A stretch of 64,000 bases of DNA, taken from positions 5,913,501-5,977,500 of the forward strand of contig OX621258.1 in NCBI GenBank assembly GCA_951640165.1, given 5' to 3'. The stretch is from Pseudoips prasinana (taxonomy: Eukaryota; Arthropoda; Insecta; Lepidoptera; Nolidae). A program made the translations under genes and the position numbers. Position 1 is the first letter of the stretch, and the number at the start of each line of letters is the position of its first letter. Below, piece after piece: positions 10,160 through 19,857 of this stretch. Under the pieces are notes generated by a model. The model saw only the letters and a program-made list of their open reading frames with translations, was not told the DNA's origin and searched no databases.

Positions 10160-10568
10160 CTGCTATTTTACAATTACCCGACCAAACCACCACCTAATTC
10201 TACACTGTATTCAACGTATTTCATTATAACTTATTTTTCTTTTAATTTGAACCAATTTTCCATAGATATTTCTTAAAATTACAATTAAGCGGAAAATATT
10301 TTACCGTAGAGTAAATACAGCTTAGTTTTCGAATTTATTACCTTCTTAATAAAAGAACTGTTGTTATCACTTTGAACCCTACCGTCACTACAATACCATA
10401 CCAGATAGAACAGACAGTGGCGCCGCTGCGCCGTTGTGACAAAACGCACGTACCAATTTCCACGTAGTTTTATTCATCTGCAATCTACATAGTTTAGTTG
10501 GAATCACGATTTATGCAAGTCAGTGGAGCCGTTCATAAGTTACTATTCTGCCTCTTTTTGTAATAATA
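10160..10568. other. Spacer downstream of the tRNA gene
   Basis: No feature recognised. Confidence 0.4.
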
Positions 10569-10800
10569 CTCACTTACTTATCGTATGGGCAGAGTGGCCT
10601 TGTGTCAGAGATGTTCAAGCCTTACATTAAGCCTCTGACATGGCTTAACGATTGTTCAAAGTGCCGGAGACGCGCAGAAATTAAACCACTTTGGCGGTCA
10701 CCCATCTATGGACTGACCGCGAGCCTAGTTGCTTAACCTCGCTAATCACTTATGGATCGGTGAGAAGGTCGACATATGGCTATTATGAGAGCCTGTTGTG
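10569..10800 (-). mobile_element. 5S-derived SINE
   Basis: Plus strand shows TTACTTATCGTATGGGCAG, then GGCGGTCACCCATCTATGG, ACTGACCGC and GTTGCTTAACCTC, the antisense of the 5S internal control region. Near full length. Confidence 0.8.
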
Positions 10801-10944
10801 GTTTAAGTAATAAGAGTGGATTATATTGTTGGGATAGTAGTGATACTACCGGGGTATCCGCAATCCTCTGTCTATTTATTACCTATGATCGGAAGGTGAG
10901 CCATTTTTTCACCGTCGGCACTTCTCAATTTATTGTTATACAGT

Positions 10945-11150
10945 ATTCATCATAGCTGTAAAACGTCCACTGCTGGACAAAAGCCTCTGCAAGAATCATC
11001 TTCGGGGAATATCCCATAATCACCACGCTTGGCAAACGGGTTGGCGATCGCAGTATGATGCTCATAGTACACAGAGAGACGCTGCTGCCCGTCCTCTGGT
11101 AGATATTACCTCAGCACGACTTCTACTCCCCCATAGTATTCTTAACATTT
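10945..11150 (-). repeat. R7 LINE 3' region
   Basis: AAAACGTCCACTGCTGGAC, CTTGGCAAACGGGTTGGCG and GCTGCTGCCCGTCCTCTGG are the antisense of the 4382 copy. Confidence 0.65.
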
Positions 11151-11329
11151 TATAAGAATGCTATAAATTTTGAATGAATTTGAATAAATTTCAATAAAAT
11201 ATTCAGGAATTGGTTGTTTAGATTATAACAATTGATACTTAACATCGCTAAGCACTTATAGAGCTGTTAGAAGCTGAGACCATTTAGTTATGAGAGCCTT
11301 TTGTAGTTGGAGTGGATTATATTATTAAT

Positions 11330-11652
11330 ACTAGCTGTGCCCCGCGGTTTTACCCACGTTAAACTATATAAATTATCACAGCCCCTCCCCCTTAGGTGAT
11401 AGCGTGATTATATGTAGCCTATACGTTGACCCGATCTCTTAGTAATATTCATATAAAATTTGAAGTAAATCCATGCAGTACTTTTTGAGTTTAGCCCGGA
11501 CATACATACAGACAAAACAGATAAACAGACAAAAATTCTTAAAACAATATTTTTAGCTTCGATATCGATTGCCGATCACGCCCCTATTATCCTTTAAAAA
11601 AATATTCAATGTACAGTTTTGACTTTCCTACGATTTTATTATATGAATAGAT
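11330..11652 (-). mobile_element. Helitron-like repeat, uninterrupted long subfamily
   Basis: CTAGCTGTGCCCCGCGG start; collinear with 1242-1812 but without its fold-back insert, so it acts as the empty-site reference for that locus. Confidence 0.75.
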
Positions 11653-11836
11653 TATTCGGATAGTAGTAAATTAAAGTAAATTGCTGGAGTGTCCGCAATC
11701 CTCTGTGTATTTATTACCTGTGATCGGAAGGTGTGCCATTTTTTCATCGTCTGCAGTTCTGGACTTATTGTTAATATTGAATAAGAATTTTAAGTTTAAT
11801 AAAATATTAAGAAATTAGTTGTTTATATACATATTG

Positions 11837-12075
11837 ACAGGCCTGTGTCGTGGGTGTAAATACTTCCTTTGCACTCCGCAGGTCCTGTGTTCGATTCCCA
11901 CCCAGAACAGATATTAGTGTGCATGAACATGACTGTTAGTCTCGAGTAATTATCTATATAAGTATGTATTTACAAAAGAATAGTAGTATAATGTAATATC
12001 AGTTATCTGGCTTCCATAGTACCTACAAGCTCTGCTTAGTTTGGGATCAGATGACCGTGTGTGAATAATGGACTA
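11837..12075 (+). mobile_element. SINE-B, tRNA-headed
   Basis: Head GACAGGCCTGTGTCGTGGGTG, B-box-like GTTCGATTCCCACCC, then ACAGATATTAGTGTGCATGA and the body ending TTTGGGATCAGATGACC. Other copies: 15679, 17425, 38562, 42391, 44612, 44699, 50405, 56852, 57019, 63341. Confidence 0.8.
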
Positions 12076-12145
12076 AGATTTTATTAAGACATTATTATAC
12101 AAGTTCTAACAAAAATAGTGGATACAACTTAAGAACGCGTAGTAT

Positions 12146-12256
12146 AGACGCAGAACATCCAGCTACCCCAATCTGTCATATTTCTTTTATAGATTTTCAA
12201 CTTTATCACAAAAGCATAAGGTTTACTTTCAATTGAGGAAATTTGACAGATTGATA
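12146..12256 (+). mobile_element. MITE-2, right end lost
   Basis: Left terminus AGACGCAGAACATCCAGCTA and both subterminal AATCTGTCA blocks match 8016-8153; the right terminal repeat is replaced by unrelated DNA. Confidence 0.7.
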
Positions 12257-12341
12257 TCCGGATTATGAAAGTGACAGAATAGAAAGAGTTCCTATGTTTG
12301 GCTACTCTCCATTGAGACCAGCTGTCGTGGGCGAAATTCGA

Positions 12342-12550
12342 CATTATAATAATAATATCTAGAGACAATGTCACACAGATCATCCTAGCCCCAAACTAAG
12401 CAAAGCTTGTACTATGGGTACCGGGCGACGATATACATACTTATATAGATAGATAAATACTTCAATACATAGAAAACATCCATGACTCAGAAACAAATAT
12501 TCGTGCTCATCACACAAATATTTGCACTTACCGGGATTCGAACCCAGAAC
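12342..12550 (-). mobile_element. SINE-A, head truncated
   Basis: Matches 5041-5289 through the B-box-like GGGATTCGAACCCAG, then stops; the tRNA 5' half is missing. Confidence 0.75.
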
Positions 12551-12864
12551 AATACAATACTTCTCAAAATATTTATATCATTATTTTAATGTATCTGCCC
12601 ACCCACCAAGTAACAAAAGCGTGAACATAACAACTACCACAAATTATCTGTAATCTCAAACAGACTATCACCGGGGGCCAAAAAGGACTTTTAAACGTGA
12701 TTCAAAAAACATAAAACACAGATAAAACCGTAAGTATGGTGTTTTGTGTCATAACTCATGTGGTACCATTAAAATATTAAAACAATAGGTGGAAAAGGTC
12801 GTGCTCAAAACATCCTCCAAATCATTTTAGTACAGTCAGTGACATATAAATATAGTCTACTAAC
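12551..12864. other. AT-rich spacer
   Basis: No feature recognised. Confidence 0.4.
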
Positions 12865-12955
12865 ATTAAGTTGCCCCGAGTGGGGATCGAACTCTGTGGC
12901 TTATCTAACTACTAGATCAATATGCCAGTCTTATATTTTCATAGCACGGGTGCAG
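12865..12955 (-). repeat. tRNA-like SINE head fragment
   Basis: Minus strand contains a B-box-like GAGTTCGATCCCCACTC; the arms do not fold as a tRNA. Probably a decayed SINE. Confidence 0.45.
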
Positions 12956-12960
12956 TCTTA

Positions 12961-13321
12961 AAAAAAACCGGCCAAGTGCGAGTAGGACTCGCCCATGAAG
13001 GGTTCCGCAGCAGCAAGTATTTCAGTTGATTAAATGAAAGGTAAATTACGTTTTACGATTTATGACGCATTAAAAAAAATCCACTTTGGAAGGGCCTCTC
13101 GCGCAAACTATTCAGTTTAGAAAAAAAATATATTAAGAACCTCCATATCCTTTTTGGAGACCTATCCATAGATACACCACATGTATGGGTACGATTAAAT
13201 TTTTTTTTTTTAGTTTCAGTTCTATGAATGGGGAACCCCCAAAATTATTAATCTTTTTCTATTTATGTGCAAAAACTTAATGCGGTTCACAGAATACATC
13301 TACTTACCAAGTAGATGTATT
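12961..13321 (-). repeat. Lepidopteran GGTTCCG-type repeat, truncated
   Basis: Starts with antisense of the ACTCGCACTTGGCCGGTTTT end and follows the copy at 23306-23762 in reverse (CATACATGT, GGGGTTCCCC-like, TTCACAGAATACATCTAC). It stops short of the GGTTCCGG terminus and ends in a hairpin, AATACATCTACTT-ACC-AAGTAGATGTATT (13293-13321). Confidence 0.7.
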
Positions 13322-13584
13322 GACTGACCACAAACTTCCGGCGCTAGAAAATTCCAGGCATAGCTTTTTAAATAGACTGCAAATGATTAAGTGTCATCTA
13401 TTGACTTTGAGTCACAATACTAACCAATCAGTCAACAGTACACACTTCAATTGATCCTCACTTAACCTGTGAGTGAATCATCGATATACTAGAAATCCAT
13501 TTCATCTAGTTGAGAAATTCTGATATACCCACAAGTGTTTATGTGGACTTAACTGCTGTCACGTCACGTTAATAATTATTTTTT

Positions 13585-13840
13585 CCTTATCTTATGGACA
13601 GTAGTTAGCCTGGTGACAAAGTTGTTTAAGCCACCTAGAAAACCTGTAATATGACTTAACGACTGTTGTCTAACGAAAACCACCGGAACCGACAGCTTAA
13701 CGATCCCTCCAAAGGACGGAGATTTTCAGAAGTTAAATTACTTTGATGGTGGGTGACCATCAAATCTATGGACTGATCTGAGGTGCTTTACTTCACTGAT
13801 CATTTACTTGTCTGCGAGAGGATCTGGCTGAGAGAGTCCC
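13585..13840 (-). mobile_element. 5S-derived SINE, diverged
   Basis: Conserved AACGATCCCTCC, GGACGGAGA and GTGACCATC blocks in family order; more mutated than other copies, with a small duplication near GGTGGGTGACC. Confidence 0.65.
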
Positions 13841-13879
13841 AATAATATTTACTTCTAAGCTTATTGCTATCACTCAAGC

Positions 13880-14008
13880 TTAATGCTGCATGTTGACAGC
13901 AATCCAAAGCACCACTCCATCTCATCCTATGGAGGGTGTAGAAATCGCCCTAAGGGAAGATCTACCAGAAAACGAGTAACACCGTCTGTATAATGATCAC
14001 CATACTGC
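13880..14008 (+). repeat. R7 LINE 3' region, left part
   Basis: ATCTCATCCTATGGAGGGTG through CACCATACTGC matches R7. It continues at 14341 after an inserted retroposon. The last 11 bases (13998-14008) are repeated at 14341-14351. Confidence 0.7.
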
Positions 14009-14340
14009 GTTTTTTTATCGGGACTAGTCCCTCCCTCTTACCCACCACTACTACTCCTGTAAGCCAGGATCAACAGTGGCACACAATGAAATGACACTGA
14101 GCGGTGAAGCTCAGGCATGTCCCGGGGAATCGCTTTAACTGTCTTGGATCCTGCAACGAATTTAATCAGAAAGAGAAAAAAGGAGGAGTTTGAAAATGAA
14201 TAGTTCCACTTCCCTCCAGATCAAAGCGGGAGACAGAATGATGTAAAGAGGCCATAGCCTCATAAAATGAGAGATTTGCAACTAGAGAAGCCAGCTGCAA
14301 AAAAAACCGAGGATCAATTTAAGGGTTCTAAGTGAGCCAC
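14009..14340 (-). mobile_element. Retroposon R8 inserted in R7, 11-bp target duplication
   Basis: A T run at the left edge is its A tail on the minus strand. The body CGGGACTAGTCCCTCCCTC ... AAGGGTTCTAAGTGAGC matches 47645-48225. It is flanked by CACCATACTGC on both sides, exactly at the point where R7 is split. No coding frame. Confidence 0.8.
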
Positions 14341-14460
14341 CACCATACTGCTATCTCCAACCTGTCTGCCAAGCTTGGTGATTATGGCATATCCCATATG
14401 GACACAATTCCATTGTGGATATTCTTGCGGCGGCCCTCGTCTAGCAGTGGACGTCTAATT
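14341..14460 (+). repeat. R7 LINE 3' region, right part
   Basis: Resumes R7 at CACCATACTGCTATCTCC and runs to CAGTGGACGTCTAATTGCTG, its usual 3' end. Confidence 0.7.
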
Positions 14461-14474
14461 GCTGATTAGACGTG

Positions 14475-14519
14475 CACTCTTAGTCATTAAACTCTTCAAG
14501 AGTTTAATGACTAAGAGTG
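14475..14519. repeat. Perfect 22-bp-arm hairpin with 1-nt centre
   Basis: CACTCTTAGTCATTAAACTC begins a 45-base perfect palindrome centred on 14497. It sits immediately after the R7 3' end. Confidence 0.95.
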
Positions 14520-14660
14520 ACTCTCACCTCTTGTTTTTACAATAGCCTGACCTGTTGCTAAGCCACAAGTCGTGGTTGTCCCCAAAAAAAACTGTTTGCG
14601 ATGACTGCGATTATTTGCTCTGTATCTGGGTGTAATTTATCTATAATATTTATATATTAT

Positions 14661-14880
14661 ACTAGCTGTGCCCGCGACTTCATCCGCGCGTAAATAAACT
14701 TATTTAGTTTTTTTTGTTTAACTGAAATAAAATATTTTTTCTAAAATAAACGTAGCCTAAGTTACTCCTTATCACATCAGCTACCTGCCAATAAAAGTCC
14801 CGTCAAATCGGTCCTGCCATTTCAGAGATTCGCCGGAACAAACAGACAGACAAAAAATTTTAAAATGTTATTTTGTAGTA
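14661..14880 (-). mobile_element. Helitron-like repeat, divergent subfamily
   Basis: ACTAGCTGTGCCCGCGACTT start, CTACCTGCCAATAAAAG and AACAAACAGACAGACAAA in the body. Different interior from the 11330 type but the same CTAGT terminus. Confidence 0.7.
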
Positions 14881-14886
14881 TGTGCC

Positions 14887-14887
<1 letters not shown>

Positions 14888-14970
<83 letters not shown>
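14888..14970. repeat. (TA)n microsatellite, 83 bp
   Basis: Uninterrupted TA dinucleotides directly at the 5' edge of the helitron-like repeat. Confidence 0.95.
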
Positions 14971-14972
<2 letters not shown>

Positions 14973-15049
14973 TTGAACATGTAGTAAAAAACGGTTATCT
15001 CAATATTACAAACAGATATTTCAATTTTATTTATTTGTTTATTTGATAT

Positions 15050-15310
15050 TTTGCTGTGTGACTGACGGCATAGAATATCGCCACCCCATCGCCCCGTGGG
15101 GGGCGTAGAAGTCGTCCCGAGGGAATATCTACCAGAGGACGGGCAGCAGCGTCTCTCTGTGTACTATGACTATCATACTGCGATCGCCAACAATCTGCCA
15201 ATCGTGGCGATTATGGCGTATCCCTCCAAATGATGGACACAATACAATTATTAAAATCTTTTAGGGGAGTCCTTTGTTCATCATTGGACGTTACTCGGCT
15301 GAAATGATGT
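15050..15310 (+). repeat. R7 LINE 3' region
   Basis: GCTGTGTGACTGACGGCATA, CATCGCCCCGTGGGGGGCG, GAGGACGGGCAGCAGCG and the 3' end TCATTGGACGTTACTCGGC. Confidence 0.7.
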
Positions 15311-15678
15311 ATGTATTTAGAAATATATAATTTCATTTCGAATTCAAGATTTCTGCTTGAACCTGGTTGTTTTTAGTGATCTTAACCGCCTATTCTTGTT
15401 AGTATTGAATTGTGAAGCATGCGAGAAAATAAAACATTCAATACAAAGGAACTAAGTAGAGTTATTTTTAACTCAACTCGTTTGAAATTCAAATTGTTTT
15501 AGCCTAACAAAACGTAATTACCACAATCCCTGCGCAAGACCACGAGTCCAGCTTTAACATAATCCCCAGAACTTAGAGAATTGTGTTGAAATTTCTACTG
15601 TATTGTACAGTCGGAGATATAAATATATCAATATTAAAAATAATATTTTTAGTAGTTATTTGAATCGAAGTATTTTGA
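15311..15678. other. AT-rich spacer
   Basis: No feature recognised. Confidence 0.4.
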
Positions 15679-15805
15679 CGGGCCCTTTAGCGTAGTTGGT
15701 AAATGTTTGCCTTTCATGCCGCAGGTTGTGGCTTCGATTCCCACCCAGGACAGATATTTGTGTCCTTAAACATGTCTGTTTGTCCTTCTGGGAGAAATTA
15801 TAGGA
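15679..15805 (+). mobile_element. SINE-B, 5' part
   Basis: GACGGGCCCTTTAGCGTAG head, GCTTCGATTCCCACCC B box, ACAGATATTTGTG. The matching 3' part is at 16293-16378, so about 490 bp has been inserted. Confidence 0.75.
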
Positions 15806-15935
15806 TAAGTTAAATACTCTTTATTGCACACCAATTACAGAGAAAAACTATAGTAAACATTGAAAGCAAATTGTACAATAGGCGGTCTTATCGCAGTCAG
15901 CGATCTCTTCCAGACAACTTTTTGATGGATAAGAA
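15806..15935 (-). repeat. Jockey-like LINE 3' end
   Basis: Minus strand reads GTCTGGAAGAGATCGCTGAC ... ACCGCCTATTGTACA ... GCAATAAAGAGTATTTAAC. The same 3' end is on the plus strand at 43736-43872 and in part at 62460. Confidence 0.7.
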
Positions 15936-15960
15936 GCAGACAGAGAATATGATAAGGGTA

Positions 15961-16243
15961 ATTTCAAAAATGGGAAATCATAAATATAATCGTCCGGCGG
16001 GTCTCGAGCCTGCACCATCTACCAATCCGGGTAGGCGCTCTGCGTTAAGCTACGAACGATACACGCTGGCAGATCAAATTTAGGATTCCGTTGCTAACAC
16101 CATTCCGGAGGATGTAGGTATTATCTATCGGTTATGTTTTCTAGAAACATGGCCGACTGATATGTTCACAGTTGCAAGTAAAAGATCATGATCATATTGA
16201 TAATACCTAATTAAATACATTTATGATTTCCCATTTTTGAGAT
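15961..16243. repeat. SINE-D copy bounded by a 28-bp inverted repeat
   Basis: 15961-15988 and 16216-16243 are inverted copies matching at 26 of 28 bases (core CAAAAATGGGAAATCATAAAT). Between them on the minus strand is a tRNA-like head with GGTAGATGGTGCAGGCTCGAG and then the SINE-D body (GATATGTTCACAGTTG) also seen at 61741. Whether the inverted repeat belongs to the element is unclear. Confidence 0.65.
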
Positions 16244-16292
16244 TAGATAAACGCTTTGCATTGCGAATAATGCTATAAAATTCAAATGATAA

Positions 16293-16378
16293 GGGTAGTA
16301 TATAAGTACGTATTTACAAAAGAAAAGTAGTTATCTGGTTTCCATAGTACAAGCTCTGCTTAGTTTAAGATTATATCG
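16293..16378 (+). mobile_element. SINE-B, 3' part
   Basis: ATAAGTACGTATTTACAAAAG, TGGTTTCCATAGTACAAGC and CTGCTTAGTTTAAGAT continue the SINE broken at 15805. Confidence 0.7.
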
Positions 16379-16584
16379 CCCTATTTTTTTAACATTAGTT
16401 ATTAATAGAAGTGTATCGTTCACATATTTCCCGTGCTAGCTGTACAACATTGGTGGTCCGAATCTCCTCGTAATTTGTAACACGCAACCTACTATCATTG
16501 CTATGGCAAGTTGATTCTTTATTTTAAGTGAGATTTAGGCTTTATTTGACTTAATTGTTGATGACTTGCTTTTATATACTCTCT

Positions 16585-16745
16585 GGCCTCGTTAGTCTAG
16601 CGGTAGCGTTGTTCCCGGCTCGGGATTAAATATGATTTTGGGATTATAATGCAAAGAAAATTTTCTGTGTAGTAGCCTCAAGTCTGGGAGTTAGCAGTGT
16701 TTGCACCCCGTGCCTCGGAGAGCGCCTAAAGCCGTCGATTTTATT
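16585..16745 (+). mobile_element. SINE-E, tRNA-headed, degraded
   Basis: TGGCCTCGTTAGTCTAGCGG resembles a tRNA 5' half with an A box; downstream GTGCCTCGGAGAGCGCCTAA matches the family body. The B box is damaged. Confidence 0.55.
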
Positions 16746-16908
16746 AGTTCACTGTATTGTGAAATGTAGAATACTTAAGTTTGTATTAAATAAATTGAAA
16801 GCAATTCAAAAAATATTTGTAAGTGGCTCTAAATCCTATATAGCTTTCAAGTTTCTAGTCTCAAGTTAATAATTTAGAGTTCTTTATTGAGGTTTAAAAA
16901 AAGCAAAT

Positions 16909-16970
16909 GGTAATCCGTTGTCTCTGCCTATCCCTCTGAAAAACAGGCGTGAGTCTATGTATGTATGTAA
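16909..16970 (+). repeat. RTE-like LINE 3' end
   Basis: GGTAATCCGTTGTCTCTGCC ... AACAGGCGTGAGTCTATGTATG, the same terminal codons and TATG tail as 318-677. Confidence 0.75.
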
Positions 16971-17282
16971 AAAAAGCGAAATATTCATTATATTCAAGCG
17001 TGCGTCATCAGTGGAATTAACCACGAAAAAGTAGTATTGTAGTAAAGTAAATAAAAATTTAGTTAGGAAGACAAGCTCTTCTTGACTCCTCAGAAGTATT
17101 CAGAACTGTCACTAAAGGATTGGACACAAGTTCCAGGAAGACATTGTCGTGAACACGACTGCAATAAAAGCTTTTTGTGTTGAGTTCACAGAACTTGAAC
17201 AAAAAAATTAAGTACAACATTGAACATAAATAGTATAGGGATCCATAAAATAAATAATTAAAACAATAATAATAATAAGTAT
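16971..17282. other. AT-rich spacer
   Basis: No feature recognised. Confidence 0.4.
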
Positions 17283-17424
17283 TTTATAATATCGTTGTGG
17301 GTTCGAACCCCACCCACTACAAATCTTTGTGTGTATTACACTCCCGTACCTCGGAGAACATGTAAAGCCGGCAGTCCTATATCCGATCTCTTCCCGGTCG
17401 TATCGCTACTGTCGCTAGTCATCT
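17283..17424 (+). mobile_element. SINE-E, 3' half
   Basis: B-box-like GGGTTCGAACCCCACCC, then CCTCGGAGAACATGTAAAGC and TTCCCGGTCG. Confidence 0.55.
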
Positions 17425-17690
17425 TATAATAATAATAATATCCTGGGACATTATTTACACAAAGCCAACTGATCCCAAACTAAGCAGAGCTTGTATCATG
17501 GAAACTAGATAACTGATGTACTACATATACTACTTTTCTTTTGTAAATACTTACATATAAAGATAATTACACCCAGACTCAGGACAAATAGACATGTTCA
17601 GGCACACAAATATCTGTCCTGGGTGGGATGCGAACCCAGCACCTCGCGTGTAAAGCAAGCATTTGCCAACCCCACTGTTTACACACACAC
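17425..17690 (-). mobile_element. SINE-B, near full length
   Basis: Plus strand: AATAATATCCTGGGACATTA ... GATCCCAAACTAAGCAGAGC ... TGTCCTGGGTGGGATGCGAACC ... GCATTTGCCAACCCC. Confidence 0.8.
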
Positions 17691-18158
17691 ACTTGTGCTC
17701 TATAATATATACCTCCATGTGGCTCGTCTCTATAGAGACTGACCACCATAATTCGAGCAACAGGGCGTTAATATTAAGTAACACACAACTTAAGCTCTTC
17801 TTACATCCATTGATTGCATTATAAAGGTGCTTACACAAAGATGACCATAAGCCCCCACACGCGCTAGCCTCACCTGCGGGGCGGGTGTTCAAAGACCCAC
17901 ATAAATTCCTGTCAAAAGCGTGCCAGTAGAGTAGCCATGTTTTGTTATGATCGGAGATAACTCCTGATTGATTGAAGTTAAGATAATGGACAGTAAAATG
18001 ACTAATATATGAGGTTTTGTTTAAAGTCCAGGGGGTTGTGTTCCTATTGGTCATAGTAAGGTAGTTAATAAAAAAACAGTAAAAAAAACACAACCGATTT
18101 AAACAAAATTTATATATGAAAATATGGACAGATTTAAAAAATATTGAAATTAAGATAT
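17691..18158. other. Unannotated DNA
   Basis: A stretch around 17860-17900 is GC-richer, but no frame with recognisable similarity was found. Confidence 0.4.
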
Positions 18159-18280
18159 CATCATCATCATATTAGCCGAAAGACGCTCACTGCTGGCCAA
18201 ACACTTCTCTCAAATTTCTCCACAATTGTCGTTCTTACGTTACCCGCACCCAGCGGCTTCCAAATTAAGTCATTCAATGT
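18159..18280 (-). repeat. RTE-like LINE 3' end with ATC-type tail
   Basis: ATCATCATCATATTAGCCG then AAAGACGCTCACTGCTGG and CCACAATTGTCGTTCTTACG; antisense of the coding end seen at 25037. Confidence 0.7.
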
Positions 18281-19669
18281 TAACTCTCGAAGTCTTAAAA
18301 CATGTGACAATAATAAGAAATCGTTACTGTTACAATTCCTTATTTTACTAAAAATACCAAAAATGAAAACACACTTTAGCACGTAACTCAGAAATAGTTT
18401 TATTATAGGTAGTAACTAACGAGATTTTAATATTGAATTACATTTGTTACTAAATTATTAAAAAAAAATGAGTAATAATAGGTCAACTGGTATATTTCAA
18501 TTAATATAAGTACTCTCAACTTTTTACTCTGTCTACTTGATAATGTACGTGAATGAAACTGAACTCTACTTACTAAATAAATAAAATTAATTCACTGAAA
18601 GCAGCAAAGTTTTTAAATAATGATTAAGTTTTACACGTTATCATAAAAAGAAATGCTTTCAGAAGTAAGGGAATATATCCTAATGAAGCAACAAAGATAA
18701 GCGCATTTCAATATCATTGAATTTCTTTGTATCATAATTGTTATAAAACAAACCTTTAATCTGCCAATTTAGATTTGCGTAGTTCTTTCAGAAAATAAGT
18801 GGTACCTTTGAACCTGTTGAACAATTCTTAGAAACATACAATTTTAGTAGTTTGACAGTTCTTTGCATGCCCTTTCTTTTTCATATGCGCTATAATAGAA
18901 AGAGATGTAATGTCATTTAAATAAGTTTAGTAATTAATACAGAATCGCCAGCAATGGTCAAGTAATTAACATAGTTTTAATTAAACGTAGTGACATGCCT
19001 ATTTACCATAGTAAATTATAATTATATAAAGTACGTACCAGTAAACAAATAACACGTTACATGACAATTTAACAATAAATTACCATGTTAAATGGTGTAT
19101 TTTAGTTAACTACTATTTCGTGATAAACATGACTTTTATTTGTGTAGTTTTAATTATATTTACGGGTATTTGAAATAGAACACGTGACAGTTTATATATT
19201 TCTAACATTTTCCAAAATTAACCCATGTTTCAGTGAATTTAATATTTCAACAGTTTAAATGACACATGAAGTCACAAACACTGACGAAAGCTGATTTCAA
19301 TAGTCGCTTGTATATTAAGCAAGTGCAGAACACCGTTACTTTTAGATAAAAGTATTTCATACGATTTTAGAGTATAAGTCAAGAAAAATCTACGCCACTG
19401 GGAACTAATCTATTTTTGCCAACCACACAAGTATTGTACAAGTTTTAAAATTGAAAAGAACCGTGCTATATTGTCACGTTTAAGCTGATTGCTATGTCTT
19501 TTATATGTATACCGGTGATATTGGCTAAATTACGAGGCTGCCATGCATTTATAAAAAATAAATAAACTAAGCAATTTATTTTAATTCTAACACACACTTT
19601 TTGCATTAAGGCATACGTACGTAGGTACGAATAAATATTCAAAAATGATAGGAAACAATTATGTATTTA
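18281..19669. other. AT-rich DNA without recognised features
   Basis: No repeat or coding signal seen. Confidence 0.45.
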
Positions 19670-19857
19670 ACTAGCTATGCCCCACGGTTTTACCCGCGTT
19701 AAACTTCATAAATTATAGCATATGTGTTATTCGGATATACATATAAGCTATATTGCTACAAAGTTTCATCAAAATCCGTTCGGTAGTTTTTGCGTGAAGA
19801 GGTAACAAACATACACACACTCACAACACACTTTCGCCTTTATAATATTAGTGTGAT
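19670..19857 (-). mobile_element. Helitron-like repeat, full length
   Basis: ACTAGCTATGCCCCACGG start to CCTTTATAATATTAGTGTGA end. Confidence 0.8.

Noticed and set aside
17551..18093. 180-codon ORF on the minus strand
   Set aside because: Its C-terminal part is the translation of SINE-B (17425-17690), and the rest has no recognisable similarity.
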